From assembly GCA_017398625.1 (NCBI GenBank), contig JAFQFP010000013.1:1-64000 (forward strand): a stretch of DNA of 64,000 nucleotides, read 5' to 3'. The stretch's first letter is position 1. Each line of letters starts with the position of its first letter. This document shows positions 1 through 8,401 of this stretch, piece by piece. The DNA comes from Oscillospiraceae bacterium. GTDB lineage: Bacteria > Bacillota > Clostridia > Oscillospirales > Oscillospiraceae. Below the pieces are notes generated by a model, which had not been told where the DNA came from, ran no database searches, and saw only the letters and a program-made list of their open reading frames with translations. A program made the translations under genes and the position numbers.

Positions 1-1
1 C

Positions 2-325
2 ATCTTCGATGCCGCTGTGGTGGACAGCACCATGACCGCCAAGGTCAGCTACACCAACTACAAGGGTGTAGCGAATAGCTTCACCATCCCCGGCAGCCGG
101 TTTGTTAACAACGGCAGCATGATCACCGTGAATGTCAGCGCGCTGACGCCTGCGGATGTAAATGTGCCCGTGACGGTACAGATCGTGGATGCGAACGGTG
201 CAGCGGTCTGCTCCCTCACCGATTCCATCGCATGGTATTGCGTCCGCGCGCAAGCCAGCGCCACCAATGACCTGTTCATCGAGCTGATGGAGTTCGCCAC
301 AAGCTGTAACGCCTATTTCAGCTGA
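2..325 (+). CDS. C-terminal fragment of a probable secreted or surface protein (5' end off the window)
   Basis: The reading frame is open from the first bases of the window and stops at 323-325, so this is the 3' end of a longer gene. The visible 107 residues are rich in Val, Thr, Ser, Asn and Ala with beta-strand-like alternation (for example the stretch around VQIVDANGAAVCSLTDSIAW). The end of the protein (residues DSIAWYCVRAQAS, then FIELMEFATSCNAYF) resembles a C-terminal module I know from large secreted proteins of Clostridia; its function is not known to me. No catalytic motif is visible. A hairpin terminator follows 8 bases after the stop. The role is inferred only from composition and the C-terminal resemblance. 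Confidence 0.6.
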   Translation: MFDAAVVDSTMTAKVSYTNYKGVANSFTIPGSRFVNNGSMITVNVSALTPADVNVPVTVQIVDANGAAVCSLTDSIAWYCVRAQASATNDLFIELMEFATSCNAYFS

Positions 326-333
326 TAATTTTA

Positions 334-360
334 GTAGGGACACCCACCGGGTGTCCCTAC
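334..360 (+). terminator. Perfect 12-bp hairpin after the first gene
   Basis: Bases 334-345 (GTAGGGACACCC) pair perfectly with 349-360 around a 3-base ACC loop. It sits just behind the stop codon at 325. The T-run that follows is short (CCTTTTGG), so it may be a terminator or a dispersed palindromic repeat that serves as one. Confidence 0.55.
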
Positions 361-609
361 GGCCTTTTGGTGCACTGTATTTTCGATAGGTGGGTGTAGG
401 GGCGGTTATTCTGTCAAGTGTAACAAAGACTCCCTCTGATGAGGGAGGTGGCAAAAATCTACAGTTCATAAAAGCTGTCCAAACCAATCCCGGTTGGGAC
501 AGCTTTTGCAGGCGGAATAATAGCCGCTCTTACTCCCTGCAATCAAAAGAATGCGGTGTCTGCGTATTCATAGCTTAACAATTTATTTTGAAAAATAAAT
601 AAAATCATC
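361..609. repeat. Gene-free spacer with stacked palindromes
   Basis: No convincing gene lies here; the one plus-strand frame of 62 codons lacks a ribosome binding site and recognisable content. Two hairpins stand out. The first is CTCCCTC (430-436) with GAGGGAG (441-447) around TGAT. The second is AAAAGCTGTCC (470-480) with GGACAGCTTTT (497-507), with a further inner AACC/GGTT pair. AT-rich palindromes follow at about 582-617. The mixture looks like fragments of short intergenic repeats, but a genome-wide copy count would be needed to show that. Confidence 0.45.
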
Positions 610-639
610 TTGATTTTATGGCGCATTATTGTGTATAAT
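610..639 (+). promoter_or_regulatory. Sigma-A-like promoter for the AMP-binding-like gene
   Basis: TTGATT (610-615) and TATAAT (634-639) are separated by 18 bases. The start codon of the next gene is 31 bases further on. The -35 box lies in one arm of the small palindrome AAAATCA-TCT-TGATTTT. Confidence 0.65.
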
Positions 640-670
640 AACCACAAATCGTAAAATAGGGGGCGTATAT

Positions 671-1549
671 ATGGCAAGCGGGGCAACAAATCGTTTTATT
701 GACATTGCGAAGTGTGTATCTGTGTATGAACAGACCGTGCTGTATTTACAGCAGAAGCTGCAAGCCTTTCTGCGCCCAAATGAACAGGTGCTGATCTGCA
801 ACGGAGATACCGGGCAGTTTGGTATGGCGACCCTACTGGAAAAGGCAGTAGCCGGAGCAGGGGGGATTCCGCTGCTGCTGGGGGAGGATCGCCGCTGGTA
901 CACTATTTTGAAAACCGCTTTTTACAGCCGTGCTTCTGTAATCATTGGACCTCCGCTTCTGATCTTGGGGCTTACAAAGCTGGCAAAGCATACGGCTACT
1001 CCTTTGAATATCCGAAATGTTTTGCTTGCGGGGGCTCCCAGCGAGGATTGGATGATCGAGGGGATCCGTCATGGGCTGGATGCCGGGATCTGGGGCTGCT
1101 ATGATCCCGTACCCGGTTTGGTGGTAGGCGGATTTTCCTGCGGAAAGAGCCTTGGCGTTCATTTGCGCAGCGATGTGCTGGATGCGCAGGTCCGCAGCGA
1201 GGACGGGAGGCTTCTTCTGCGTTGGAAGCACGAGCCGGAGGCGGTGTTTGTATCCGGGGAGCAGGGGAGACTTTGCAGCGCACTCTGTTCCTGCGGCAGC
1301 AAAGAGCCTCGGATTATGGATTTTATATCCATGGACAGGATTGGCGACCCTATAGAGGAGCTGCGGGAGCGGCTTCTTTCATGGACCAGCGTTCTGGACT
1401 ACCGGGCAAGCCGTACGGAAATGGGTCTGGAGCTGGAAATGATCGTATTCCCCGGTGAGCGGCTGCCTAAGCTGCCAAGCTGTGCACGGCGGCTGGTTCG
1501 GCAGTGGATGCCTAAAACGGATGAGCCTTTTTCCGGGGTTTTTCTTTGA
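671..1549 (+). CDS. Short AMP-binding (PaaK-like) adenylate-forming domain protein
   Basis: 292 residues from ATG 671, with AGGGGG at 657-662 as ribosome binding site; an upstream in-frame start at 629 has no such site. Spacing and flow resemble the middle and end of phenylacetate-CoA ligase-type enzymes: a Gly/Pro-rich core (IIGPPLLILGL), a LLAGAPSEDWMIEGIR stretch matching the region before the acyl/AMP site, GVHLRSDVL, and a CSCGSKEPRI element matching the Cys-x-Cys-Gly segment of PaaK relatives. Family members are about 430 residues; this one lacks the N-terminal part where the Ser/Thr/Gly-rich ATP loop normally lies. It may therefore be a non-catalytic or partner-dependent relative. It is transcribed alone and is followed by the alaS promoter. 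The family assignment is from pattern recognition and is moderate. Confidence 0.6.
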   Translation: MASGATNRFIDIAKCVSVYEQTVLYLQQKLQAFLRPNEQVLICNGDTGQFGMATLLEKAVAGAGGIPLLLGEDRRWYTILKTAFYSRASVIIGPPLLILGLTKLAKHTATPLNIRNVLLAGAPSEDWMIEGIRHGLDAGIWGCYDPVPGLVVGGFSCGKSLGVHLRSDVLDAQVRSEDGRLLLRWKHEPEAVFVSGEQGRLCSALCSCGSKEPRIMDFISMDRIGDPIEELRERLLSWTSVLDYRASRTEMGLELEMIVFPGERLPKLPSCARRLVRQWMPKTDEPFSGVFL

Positions 1550-1556
1550 AAAACGG

Positions 1557-1584
1557 TTGACTTTTCCTGCTTTTGTGGTAGAAT
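1557..1584 (+). promoter_or_regulatory. Promoter of the alaS T-box leader
   Basis: TTGACT (1557-1562) and TAGAAT (1579-1584), 16-base spacer, placed just before the T-box leader RNA. The -35 box starts 8 bases after the preceding stop codon. Confidence 0.75.
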
Positions 1585-1591
1585 ACATTCG

Positions 1592-1815
1592 ATATTGAAA
1601 AGGCAATGCGGAAACCAAGCAAAGGAAAAGCGCTTAGCGAGAGGGAAGCGGTGAAAGCCCTCCGCCGGAACTTTGCCAGCCACTTCCAAGCCGCCCGGGA
1701 GGACCGGGACGGGTGCTCCCGTTACAGAGCCGCTAAGATGCCGCAAAAGCGGCGAATTAGGGTGGTACCGCGATTCAACTCGCCCCTAACCCAAGGGGCG
1801 GGTTTATTTTTTTAC
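1592..1815 (+). promoter_or_regulatory. T-box riboswitch controlling alaS
   Basis: The leader carries the T-box core AGGGTGGTACCGCG at 1759-1772, followed by a terminator of AACTCGCCCC (1777-1786) and GGGGCGGGTT (1795-1804) and a T-rich run. Upstream are further paired elements, including GCCGC-AAAA-GCGGC at about 1740-1753 and the CCCGTTA segment that commonly precedes the antiterminator. Uncharged tRNA binding stabilises the antiterminator and lets alaS be read. The Ala specifier codon was not resolved with certainty; the tRNA identity follows from the gene controlled. Confidence 0.93.
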
Positions 1816-1829
1816 GGAGGTAATATCCA

Positions 1830-4469
1830 ATGAGTCAAAAACCCTACGGAGTGAATGAGCTCCGGGAAATGTTCCTTTCCTATTTTGAAAGCAAGGGGCA
1901 TCTGCGTCTGCCCAGCTTTTCTCTGATCCCCCAGAATGACGCGTCCTTACTGCTGATCAACTCCGGTATGGCGCCCATGAAGCCCTATTTCAAGGGTGAA
2001 GTAGAGCCGCCCCGCCGCCGTGTCTGCACCTGCCAGAAGTGCATCCGTACCGGTGACATTGAGAACATCGGCAAGACCGCCCGCCATGGCACTTATTTTG
2101 AAATGCTGGGCAACTTCTCCTTTGGCGACTATTTTAAGCATGAGGCGATCGCTTGGTGCTGGGAGTTTCTGACCAAGGTGGTGGGGCTGGAGGAGAGCCG
2201 CCTGTACCCCTCCATCTATGAAAACGATGAGGAAGCCTTTGAGATCTGGAACAAGGAGATCGGTATCTCCGCCGACCGGATCTTCCGCTTCGGCAAGTCC
2301 GACAATTTCTGGGAGCATGGCTCCGGTCCCTGCGGTCCCTGTTCTGAGGTCTACTATGACCGTGGCGAGAAGTACGGCTGCGGCAAGCCCGGATGTACCG
2401 TTGGCTGCGATTGCGACCGCTATATGGAAGTGTGGAACAATGTTTTCTCCCAGTTCGATAACGACGGTCAGGGCAACTATACCGAGCTTGCCCAGAAGAA
2501 TATCGACACCGGCATGGGTCTGGAGCGTCTGGCAGTGGTATGCCAGGATGTGAACAGCCTGTTTGATGTGGATACCGTTATGAACATCACCAACCATGTT
2601 ACCGCCATCACCGGCGCAGCCTACGGTCAGAGTGCTAAGACGGATGTGAGCCTGCGTGTGATCACTGACCATATCCGTGCCTCCACCTTCATGATCGCCG
2701 ATGGCGTACAGCCCACCAACGAGGGTCGCGGCTATGTACTGCGCCGTCTGCTGCGCCGTGCTGCCCGCCACGGCAAGCTGCTGGGCGTCAACAAGCCCTT
2801 CCTGTTTGAAGTGGTGGAGACCGTTATTAAGGAAAATGAGAGTCACTACACCTACCTGCGGGAGCGTGCTGCCCATGTGATCCGTGTGGTGAAGAACGAG
2901 GAAGAGAATTTTGCCCGTACCATCGACATCGGCATGCGGATCTTCTCCGAAAAGCTGGCAGAGCATAAGGCAAACGGTGCCACCGTGTTCTCCGGTGCCG
3001 ATGCATTCCTGCTGTCCGATACCTACGGTTTCCCCATCGATCTGACGGTGGAAATGCTGGAGGACGAGGGCATGACCGTGGATATGGACAAGTATGTTGC
3101 CTGCCGTGAAGAGCAGCGTGTCCGTGCCCGTGAGGATCGCAAGAAGATGGGCGATCTGGGTTGGGCAGGTATCGACCTTGGTCTGGACAACACCCCCACC
3201 GCCTTTGTTGGCTATACCGATAGCGGCTGCGAGGCAAAGGTTCTGGCAGTTTGCGTCGGTGAGGAAGTCACCGGCTCTATCGCCGGTGGCGAAAAGGGTA
3301 TCATCGTGCTGGATCAGACCCCCTTCTATGCGGAAATGGGCGGTCAGGTGGCTGACCATGGTGTGATCTGCGTGGGCGACAGCAAGTTCCATGTCACCAA
3401 TGTTCTGAAGGACAAGGGAGGCAAGTATCTGCACCACGGCATCATGGAGGAAGGTACCGTCAAGGTTGACGATACCGTTTGGGCGGTCATCGATCCTGAG
3501 CGCCGCAGCGCGATTATGCGTGCTCACTCTGCCACCCATCTGCTACAGAAGGCGCTGGTGGGTGTTCTGGGCGATCATGTACACCAGGCAGGCTCTCTGG
3601 TAGAGCCCGACCGTCTGCGCTTCGACTTTACGCACTACTCTGCTATGACCGCCGAGGAGCTGGCAAAGGTGGATGCTATCGTGCAGGCGACTGTTCTGGA
3701 GGGCTATCCCATCGAGACCCGTGAGATGCCCATTAAGGAAGCGCAGGAGATGGGCGCAACTGCTCTGTTCAGCGAAAAGTACGGTGATACTGTCCGCGTG
3801 GTCAACATGGGCGGCTACTCCATCGAGCTGTGCGGCGGCACCCATCTGGACAATACCGCCAAGGTAGGTCCCTTCCGCATTGAAAGCGAAGGCAGCGTGG
3901 CCTCCGGTGTCCGCCGTATCGAAGCCATCACCGGTAAAGAGTGCTTAGCAGACATGGAGCGCAACCGCAAGCTGCTGTATGCCGCCTGCGCCGAGCTGAA
4001 GACCAAGCCTGCGGAGCTGGTGGATAAGATCCATGCACAGGCAGACGAGATCAAGGGGCTGAAGCGGAGCATCGAGACCTTTAAGGCAAAGGAAACTGCC
4101 GGTGAAGCGGATCGCTTCCTGTTCGGTGCTCACGAGATCGGCGGCCTGCGGGTGTTGACAGCTACTGTACCCGGTGCCGATGCTGCAAAGCTTCGTCAGA
4201 CCGGCGACCTGCTGCGGGATAAGGCTGCCAATGTGGTTGCTGTGCTGGCGGCTGTTAACGAGGGGAAGCTGACCTTCTTGGCTGTCTGCGGCAAGGAAGC
4301 CATTGCTAAGGGTGTGAAGGCAGGCGATCTGGTGCGGCATGTATGCACGATCTGCGGCGGCTCCGGCGGCGGCAAGCCCGATTCCGCCATGGGCGGCGGC
4401 AAGGATGCTCTGAAGATGGACGATGCCCTTGCACAGGTGGATGATTTTGTCGCATCCAAGGTAAACTGA
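1830..4469 (+). CDS. alaS: Alanyl-tRNA synthetase
   Basis: 879 residues, the normal length for AlaRS, which charges tRNA-Ala with alanine. The start ATG has GGAGG at 1816-1820. The N-terminal class II catalytic core begins MSQKPYGVNELREMFL and includes LLINSGMAPMKPYF and CQKCIRTGDIENIGKTARH. The editing domain carries HSATHLLQKAL and the downstream CGGTHL motif; together these supply the zinc-binding His and Cys residues that clear mischarged Ser and Gly. The C-terminal oligomerisation/DHHA1 domain holds the GGSGGGKPDSAMGGG segment. Expression is controlled by the T-box immediately upstream and ends at a strong hairpin. Nothing in the protein looks damaged. Confidence 0.98.
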   Translation: MSQKPYGVNELREMFLSYFESKGHLRLPSFSLIPQNDASLLLINSGMAPMKPYFKGEVEPPRRRVCTCQKCIRTGDIENIGKTARHGTYFEMLGNFSFGDYFKHEAIAWCWEFLTKVVGLEESRLYPSIYENDEEAFEIWNKEIGISADRIFRFGKSDNFWEHGSGPCGPCSEVYYDRGEKYGCGKPGCTVGCDCDRYMEVWNNVFSQFDNDGQGNYTELAQKNIDTGMGLERLAVVCQDVNSLFDVDTVMNITNHVTAITGAAYGQSAKTDVSLRVITDHIRASTFMIADGVQPTNEGRGYVLRRLLRRAARHGKLLGVNKPFLFEVVETVIKENESHYTYLRERAAHVIRVVKNEEENFARTIDIGMRIFSEKLAEHKANGATVFSGADAFLLSDTYGFPIDLTVEMLEDEGMTVDMDKYVACREEQRVRAREDRKKMGDLGWAGIDLGLDNTPTAFVGYTDSGCEAKVLAVCVGEEVTGSIAGGEKGIIVLDQTPFYAEMGGQVADHGVICVGDSKFHVTNVLKDKGGKYLHHGIMEEGTVKVDDTVWAVIDPERRSAIMRAHSATHLLQKALVGVLGDHVHQAGSLVEPDRLRFDFTHYSAMTAEELAKVDAIVQATVLEGYPIETREMPIKEAQEMGATALFSEKYGDTVRVVNMGGYSIELCGGTHLDNTAKVGPFRIESEGSVASGVRRIEAITGKECLADMERNRKLLYAACAELKTKPAELVDKIHAQADEIKGLKRSIETFKAKETAGEADRFLFGAHEIGGLRVLTATVPGADAAKLRQTGDLLRDKAANVVAVLAAVNEGKLTFLAVCGKEAIAKGVKAGDLVRHVCTICGGSGGGKPDSAMGGGKDALKMDDALAQVDDFVASKVN

Positions 4470-4476
4470 TTTTTTA

Positions 4477-4503
4477 GGGCGCTGCGTTTTGCAGCGCCCT
4501 TTT
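4477..4503 (+). terminator. Rho-independent terminator of alaS
   Basis: GGGCGCTGC (4477-4485), loop GTTTT, GCAGCGCCC (4491-4499), then TTTT. The comEC start codon is only 20 bases downstream, so comEC would need its own promoter or read-through. Confidence 0.85.
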
Positions 4504-4522
4504 ACCGAAAGGGGAGATAGGT

Positions 4523-6742
4523 ATGCGGATTCTGCTATGGTTTGCGCTGGGGTTTGGTGCAGCCTGTGCCTGTGCTGCCTATCTTTCTGCTTTGTGGCCA
4601 TGGTTAGCTGTCTCTGTTATTTTTGTCGCGGCTGTGGTATTCCTGCTGTGCAAGAAGAAGAAAACATTTGCCCTGCTTTTACTGGTGCTTGCAGGCTTTT
4701 TGACCGGAACGCTCTGGTATCGGCTGTACAGCGGAGCGGTGCTTGCTCCTGCAAAAACGATGGACGGCTTTACAGGGCAGATATCCGTGACCTGCTCGGA
4801 TTATAGCCATGAAAGTGAATACGGCTCCGTGGCTGAGGGTATGATGTATGTCCAAGGGAAAAGCTACCGGGTTCGTGTGTATCTAAAAGGGGAGAAAGTA
4901 ACGCCTGGTGATCGGATCCAAGGCGTGTTTCGGATGCGCTATACCGCTCCCGGCGGTCAGCAGGATGCAACTTTCCATAAGGGAGAGGGAATATTTCTTC
5001 TTGCTTACCCGGCAGGGGAATATACCGTGCAGGAGCGGCAGACCTATGACCTGAAGTATGTGCCTGCGGCCCTGCGGGAAAAGCTGCTTGATATGCTGGA
5101 GCGGATATTTCCGACGGATACCGAGGGCTTTGCCCGTGCGCTGCTGCTGGGCGACAGCTCCCGGCTCAGCTATGAGACCATGACGGACTTTTCTGTTACC
5201 GGCATTCGCCATGTGATCGCGGTATCCGGTCTGCATGTGGCGATCCTGTTTTCCTTCTTGGGCTATGTTACCGGAAAACGGCGGCTGCCCATGATCTTGA
5301 TCGGCGTACCGGTGCTGGCGCTGTTTGCGGCAATGGCAGGTTTCACACCCTCCATCGTCCGTGCCTGCATCATGCAGCTTGTAATGCTGCTGGCGCTCTT
5401 AACCAAAAGGGAATATGACACTCTGTCGGCACTTGCTTTTGCGGTGCTTGCTATGCTGGTGGCAAATCCGCTGACGGTGACCTCCGTCAGCTTCCAGCTC
5501 TCTGTTGGCAGTATGGTGGGCATTCTGGTGTTCTCCGGCAAGGTATATCGCCGTGTGACCGATGTCATTGGCGGAAACAAAGGAAAAAGTCTTCGGGCAA
5601 GGCTGGTGCGTTTTCTATGCAAGTCGGCAAGCGTCAGTATCAGCGCTATGGTGTTTACCACGCCGCTGGCAGCCTTTTATTTCGGCACAGTCAGCCTGAT
5701 CGGCGTGATCTCCAATGTGGTCGCGCTGTGGGTGATATCCTTTACCTTCTGCGGAATTTTGATCGCCTGTCTGCTGGGCTTTCTTTGGCTGCCTTTGGGC
5801 TCGGCAGCGGCGTGGGTGGTATCGTTTCCCGTCCGCTATGTGCTGCAAGTATCCGCTGCTCTGGCAAAATTTCCGTTGGCTGCGGTGTATACAGAAAGCG
5901 GATGGATCGTGGCATGGCTGGTGCTGTGCTATGGGATGCTTGGTGTATATTTGCTCTGTAAAGGCAGGCGCACAGCAAGGCTGTGCTTTGCAATGGTACT
6001 GAGCCTGTGCCTTTCCTTGACGGCAAGCTGGCTGCTTCCGCTGACAGAGAGCTATCGGATTACGGTTCTGGATGTGGGGCAGGGCCAGTGCATCCTTCTG
6101 CAAAGTGACGGAAGGACTTATATGGTGGATTGCGGCGGCGACTACGGAGAGGATACAGCGGATCTGGCGGCGCGCACCCTGCTTTCCCAAGGGATCGGGC
6201 GGCTGGACGGTATGATACTGACCCATTTTGATGAGGATCATTCCGGCGGTGCCGGCTACTTCCTTTCTCGTATCCCCACCGATCTTTTAATATTGCCCAA
6301 CATGCCCAATGAGGAAGCATTGGCGTCAAAAAAGACTCTGATCGCCGATTCCAGCCTGCAGATCGCCTATGAGGATACATTTATCGCTGTTTTTGCATCG
6401 GATAATTTGACTTCCGGTAACGAAAGCAGCCTGTGCGTCTTGTTTCAAGCGGAAAATTGTGATATACTGATAACCGGTGACCGCAGCATGACCGGAGAAT
6501 TGGAATTGCTGCAAAAGGCGGCCATACCGGATCTGGAATACCTTGTGGCAGGTCATCACGGCGCTGCAGCATCCACGGGAACTACATTTTTGAATGCGGT
6601 GAAGCCGGAAACGGTGCTGATCAGCGTCGGTAAGGACAACGACTACGGTCATCCTGCGGAGCAAACGCTGCAGCGGATCGAGGCCGCAGGCGCAAAGGTT
6701 CTGCGTACCGACGAAGAAGGAACGATTATCATTAGGGGGTGA
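4523..6742 (+). CDS. comEC: ComEC/Rec2 family DNA-uptake channel with metallo-beta-lactamase domain
   Basis: 739 residues. ComEC forms the membrane pore that carries single-stranded DNA inward during natural transformation. The N-terminus has two to three hydrophobic helices and a DUF4131-like soluble stretch. The central competence domain starts around IRHVIAVSGLHVAILFSFL (residues about 230-250) and spans many hydrophobic helices to about residue 500. The C-terminal beta-lactamase-like domain has ITVLDVGQGQCILL and the metal-binding HFDEDHSGG motif, then a late GHHGA. The start ATG follows GGGGAGATAGGT. It overlaps nothing and is followed 4 bases later by holA, as in many Clostridia. No other transformation genes are in the window, so competence itself cannot be judged. 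Confidence 0.93.
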   Translation: MRILLWFALGFGAACACAAYLSALWPWLAVSVIFVAAVVFLLCKKKKTFALLLLVLAGFLTGTLWYRLYSGAVLAPAKTMDGFTGQISVTCSDYSHESEYGSVAEGMMYVQGKSYRVRVYLKGEKVTPGDRIQGVFRMRYTAPGGQQDATFHKGEGIFLLAYPAGEYTVQERQTYDLKYVPAALREKLLDMLERIFPTDTEGFARALLLGDSSRLSYETMTDFSVTGIRHVIAVSGLHVAILFSFLGYVTGKRRLPMILIGVPVLALFAAMAGFTPSIVRACIMQLVMLLALLTKREYDTLSALAFAVLAMLVANPLTVTSVSFQLSVGSMVGILVFSGKVYRRVTDVIGGNKGKSLRARLVRFLCKSASVSISAMVFTTPLAAFYFGTVSLIGVISNVVALWVISFTFCGILIACLLGFLWLPLGSAAAWVVSFPVRYVLQVSAALAKFPLAAVYTESGWIVAWLVLCYGMLGVYLLCKGRRTARLCFAMVLSLCLSLTASWLLPLTESYRITVLDVGQGQCILLQSDGRTYMVDCGGDYGEDTADLAARTLLSQGIGRLDGMILTHFDEDHSGGAGYFLSRIPTDLLILPNMPNEEALASKKTLIADSSLQIAYEDTFIAVFASDNLTSGNESSLCVLFQAENCDILITGDRSMTGELELLQKAAIPDLEYLVAGHHGAAASTGTTFLNAVKPETVLISVGKDNDYGHPAEQTLQRIEAAGAKVLRTDEEGTIIIRG

Positions 6743-6746
6743 ACCC

Positions 6747-7793
6747 ATGGCAAGAAACTATGAATCCAATGATCCCATACAGGAGCTGAAGGCGGCGATC
6801 AAGGCAAAGCATGTGGCGCGGCTGTATATCTTCCATGGGGAAGAAACCTTTTTGCTCCATCATTATATCGGGCAGCTTCGGAAGCTGCTGCTGGATGAGC
6901 TGACGGAATCCTTCAATTTCCACCGCCTAAACAGTGAAACTTTTGATGTGCAGAGCTTTGCTGATTCGGTGGAAAATCTGCCCATGATGGCGGAAAGCAC
7001 GCTGGTCTGGGTGGACGATGTGGATATCTTCAAGCTGGCGGAAGGTGATCGGGAAAAAATGGCAGAGGTGCTCTCGGATATTCCCGATTACTGCACCGTT
7101 GTATTTTCCTACATCACAACGCCGTGGAAGCCGGATAAGCGGTTGAAAAAGCTATGGGACACAGTGAGCAAAAAAGCATCCATCGTGGAATTCGGCAAGC
7201 AGAATGAATCGGATCTGGTAGCATGGATCTCCCGGCATTTTGCCTCCAGAAAGAAGCGGATCGCACCGGATCTGTGCCGCTATTTGATCGATATTACCGG
7301 CGGTACCATGACCGCCCTCTCCGGCGAGATCAGCAAGATCGCTGCCTATTCCGGGGCGGAGGAGATCCGCAAAAGCGATATTGATGCTGTTACCGAGCCG
7401 GTGGTGGATGCTGTGGTTTTCCAGATGACCGACCTGCTGGGCAGGGGAGAGTACGGTGCGGCGCTGCGTAAGCTGCAACAGCTTATAAAAATGCAGCAGG
7501 AGCCAATTCTAATATTGGGTGCCGTTGGCGCCCATTTCCGGCGGCTTGGCACGGCGAAGACCCTGCTGGAAAACGGACAGAATGCCGGTGAGCTGATGCG
7601 CCTGTGCGGTATTGGTGATTATGCGGCACGAAAGACTATGTCCGCTGCCGGGCGGTTTCCTGCATCCTTTTACGCAAAAGCCGCCGAGTTGGTATTGGAA
7701 ACGGATCGGAAAATGAAGACCTCCTTTGACGACCCCCACAGGCTTCTGGAGCTTCTGATCTTGGAGCTGGCACAGGAGGCGCGGAATGGTTAA
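6747..7793 (+). CDS. holA: DNA polymerase III subunit delta (clamp-loader)
   Basis: 348 residues, the usual size. Delta is the clamp-loader subunit that opens the beta sliding clamp. The N-terminal part RLYIFHGEETFLLHHYIGQL is the degenerate Walker A-like start typical of HolA. A middle lid region (DRKK-like basic stretch, FASRKKRIAPDLCRYLI) and the C-terminal helical collar domain (LHKLQQLIKMQQEP-like segment, ILGAVGAHFRRL) follow. The start ATG lies 4 bases after the comEC stop with GGGGG at 6735-6739. The 3' end overlaps the next gene by 8 bases, so translation is probably coupled. Confidence 0.95.
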   Translation: MARNYESNDPIQELKAAIKAKHVARLYIFHGEETFLLHHYIGQLRKLLLDELTESFNFHRLNSETFDVQSFADSVENLPMMAESTLVWVDDVDIFKLAEGDREKMAEVLSDIPDYCTVVFSYITTPWKPDKRLKKLWDTVSKKASIVEFGKQNESDLVAWISRHFASRKKRIAPDLCRYLIDITGGTMTALSGEISKIAAYSGAEEIRKSDIDAVTEPVVDAVVFQMTDLLGRGEYGAALRKLQQLIKMQQEPILILGAVGAHFRRLGTAKTLLENGQNAGELMRLCGIGDYAARKTMSAAGRFPASFYAKAAELVLETDRKMKTSFDDPHRLLELLILELAQEARNG

Positions 7794-8367
7794 GATCCGG
7801 GAAGCCATCGTTGTGGAAGGGCGTTACGACAAAAACACCCTGCTTCAGACTGTGGACACGGCGGTGTTTGAGACCTCCGGCTTTGGCATTATGAAGGATA
7901 AGCAGCAGCTTGAACTGCTGCGCCGTGTGGCAAAGACACGGGGTCTTATCGTATTTACCGATTCCGACGGAGCGGGCTTTGTGATCCGCAACTATTTGAA
8001 AAGCACCATTACTGAGGGGCTGAAGCATGCCTATATTCCCGATGTCTACGGAAAGGAACGGCGCAAGTCCGCTCCCGGTAAGGAAGGGAAGCTGGGCGTG
8101 GAGGGTATGCCGCCGGAGGTGCTTCTGGAGGCGCTCCGTGCCGCCGGAGCCACCGTGGATGGAGAAACAGCCACACATACCCATAACATTACAAAACAGG
8201 ATATGATGGCTCTGGGACTCTCCGGAGGCAAGAACTCCGCCGAGAAGCGCCGTGCTCTATTGAAAAAGCTGGAGCTTCCGGAGCACATGAGCAGCAATGC
8301 CATGCTGCAGGCGTTGGATTTGATGTATTCGCCGGAGGAATTGGAGCGGCTTGTAAAGGAATTGTAA
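7786..8367 (+). CDS. rnmV: Toprim protein, ribonuclease M5-like (5S rRNA maturation)
   Basis: 193 residues. The toprim fold is clear: IVVEGRYDKNTLL at residues 7-19 contains the catalytic Glu, and IVFTDSDGAG holds the Asp-x-Asp metal site. Length and the SPEELERLVKEL end match RNase M5-type proteins (DUF4093 group), which in Bacillus trim 5S rRNA precursors. RNase M5 is usually next to ksgA; here it instead overlaps holA by 8 bases, so the exact substrate is an inference. The region with GVEGMPPEVLLEAL is the typical segment after the toprim core. Confidence 0.75.
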   Translation: MVKIREAIVVEGRYDKNTLLQTVDTAVFETSGFGIMKDKQQLELLRRVAKTRGLIVFTDSDGAGFVIRNYLKSTITEGLKHAYIPDVYGKERRKSAPGKEGKLGVEGMPPEVLLEALRAAGATVDGETATHTHNITKQDMMALGLSGGKNSAEKRRALLKKLELPEHMSSNAMLQALDLMYSPEELERLVKEL

Positions 8368-8401
8368 GTAGGGCGTTGTATTTTCTATTGGAGTAAGAAA
8401 C

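Noticed and set aside
390..578. 62-codon plus-strand open frame
   Set aside because: There is no ribosome binding site, and it crosses two hairpins in repeat-like DNA.
1947..3539. 530-codon minus-strand open frame
   Set aside because: It is the antisense of alaS; composition (His, Gln, Leu rich) reflects the codon bias of the true gene.
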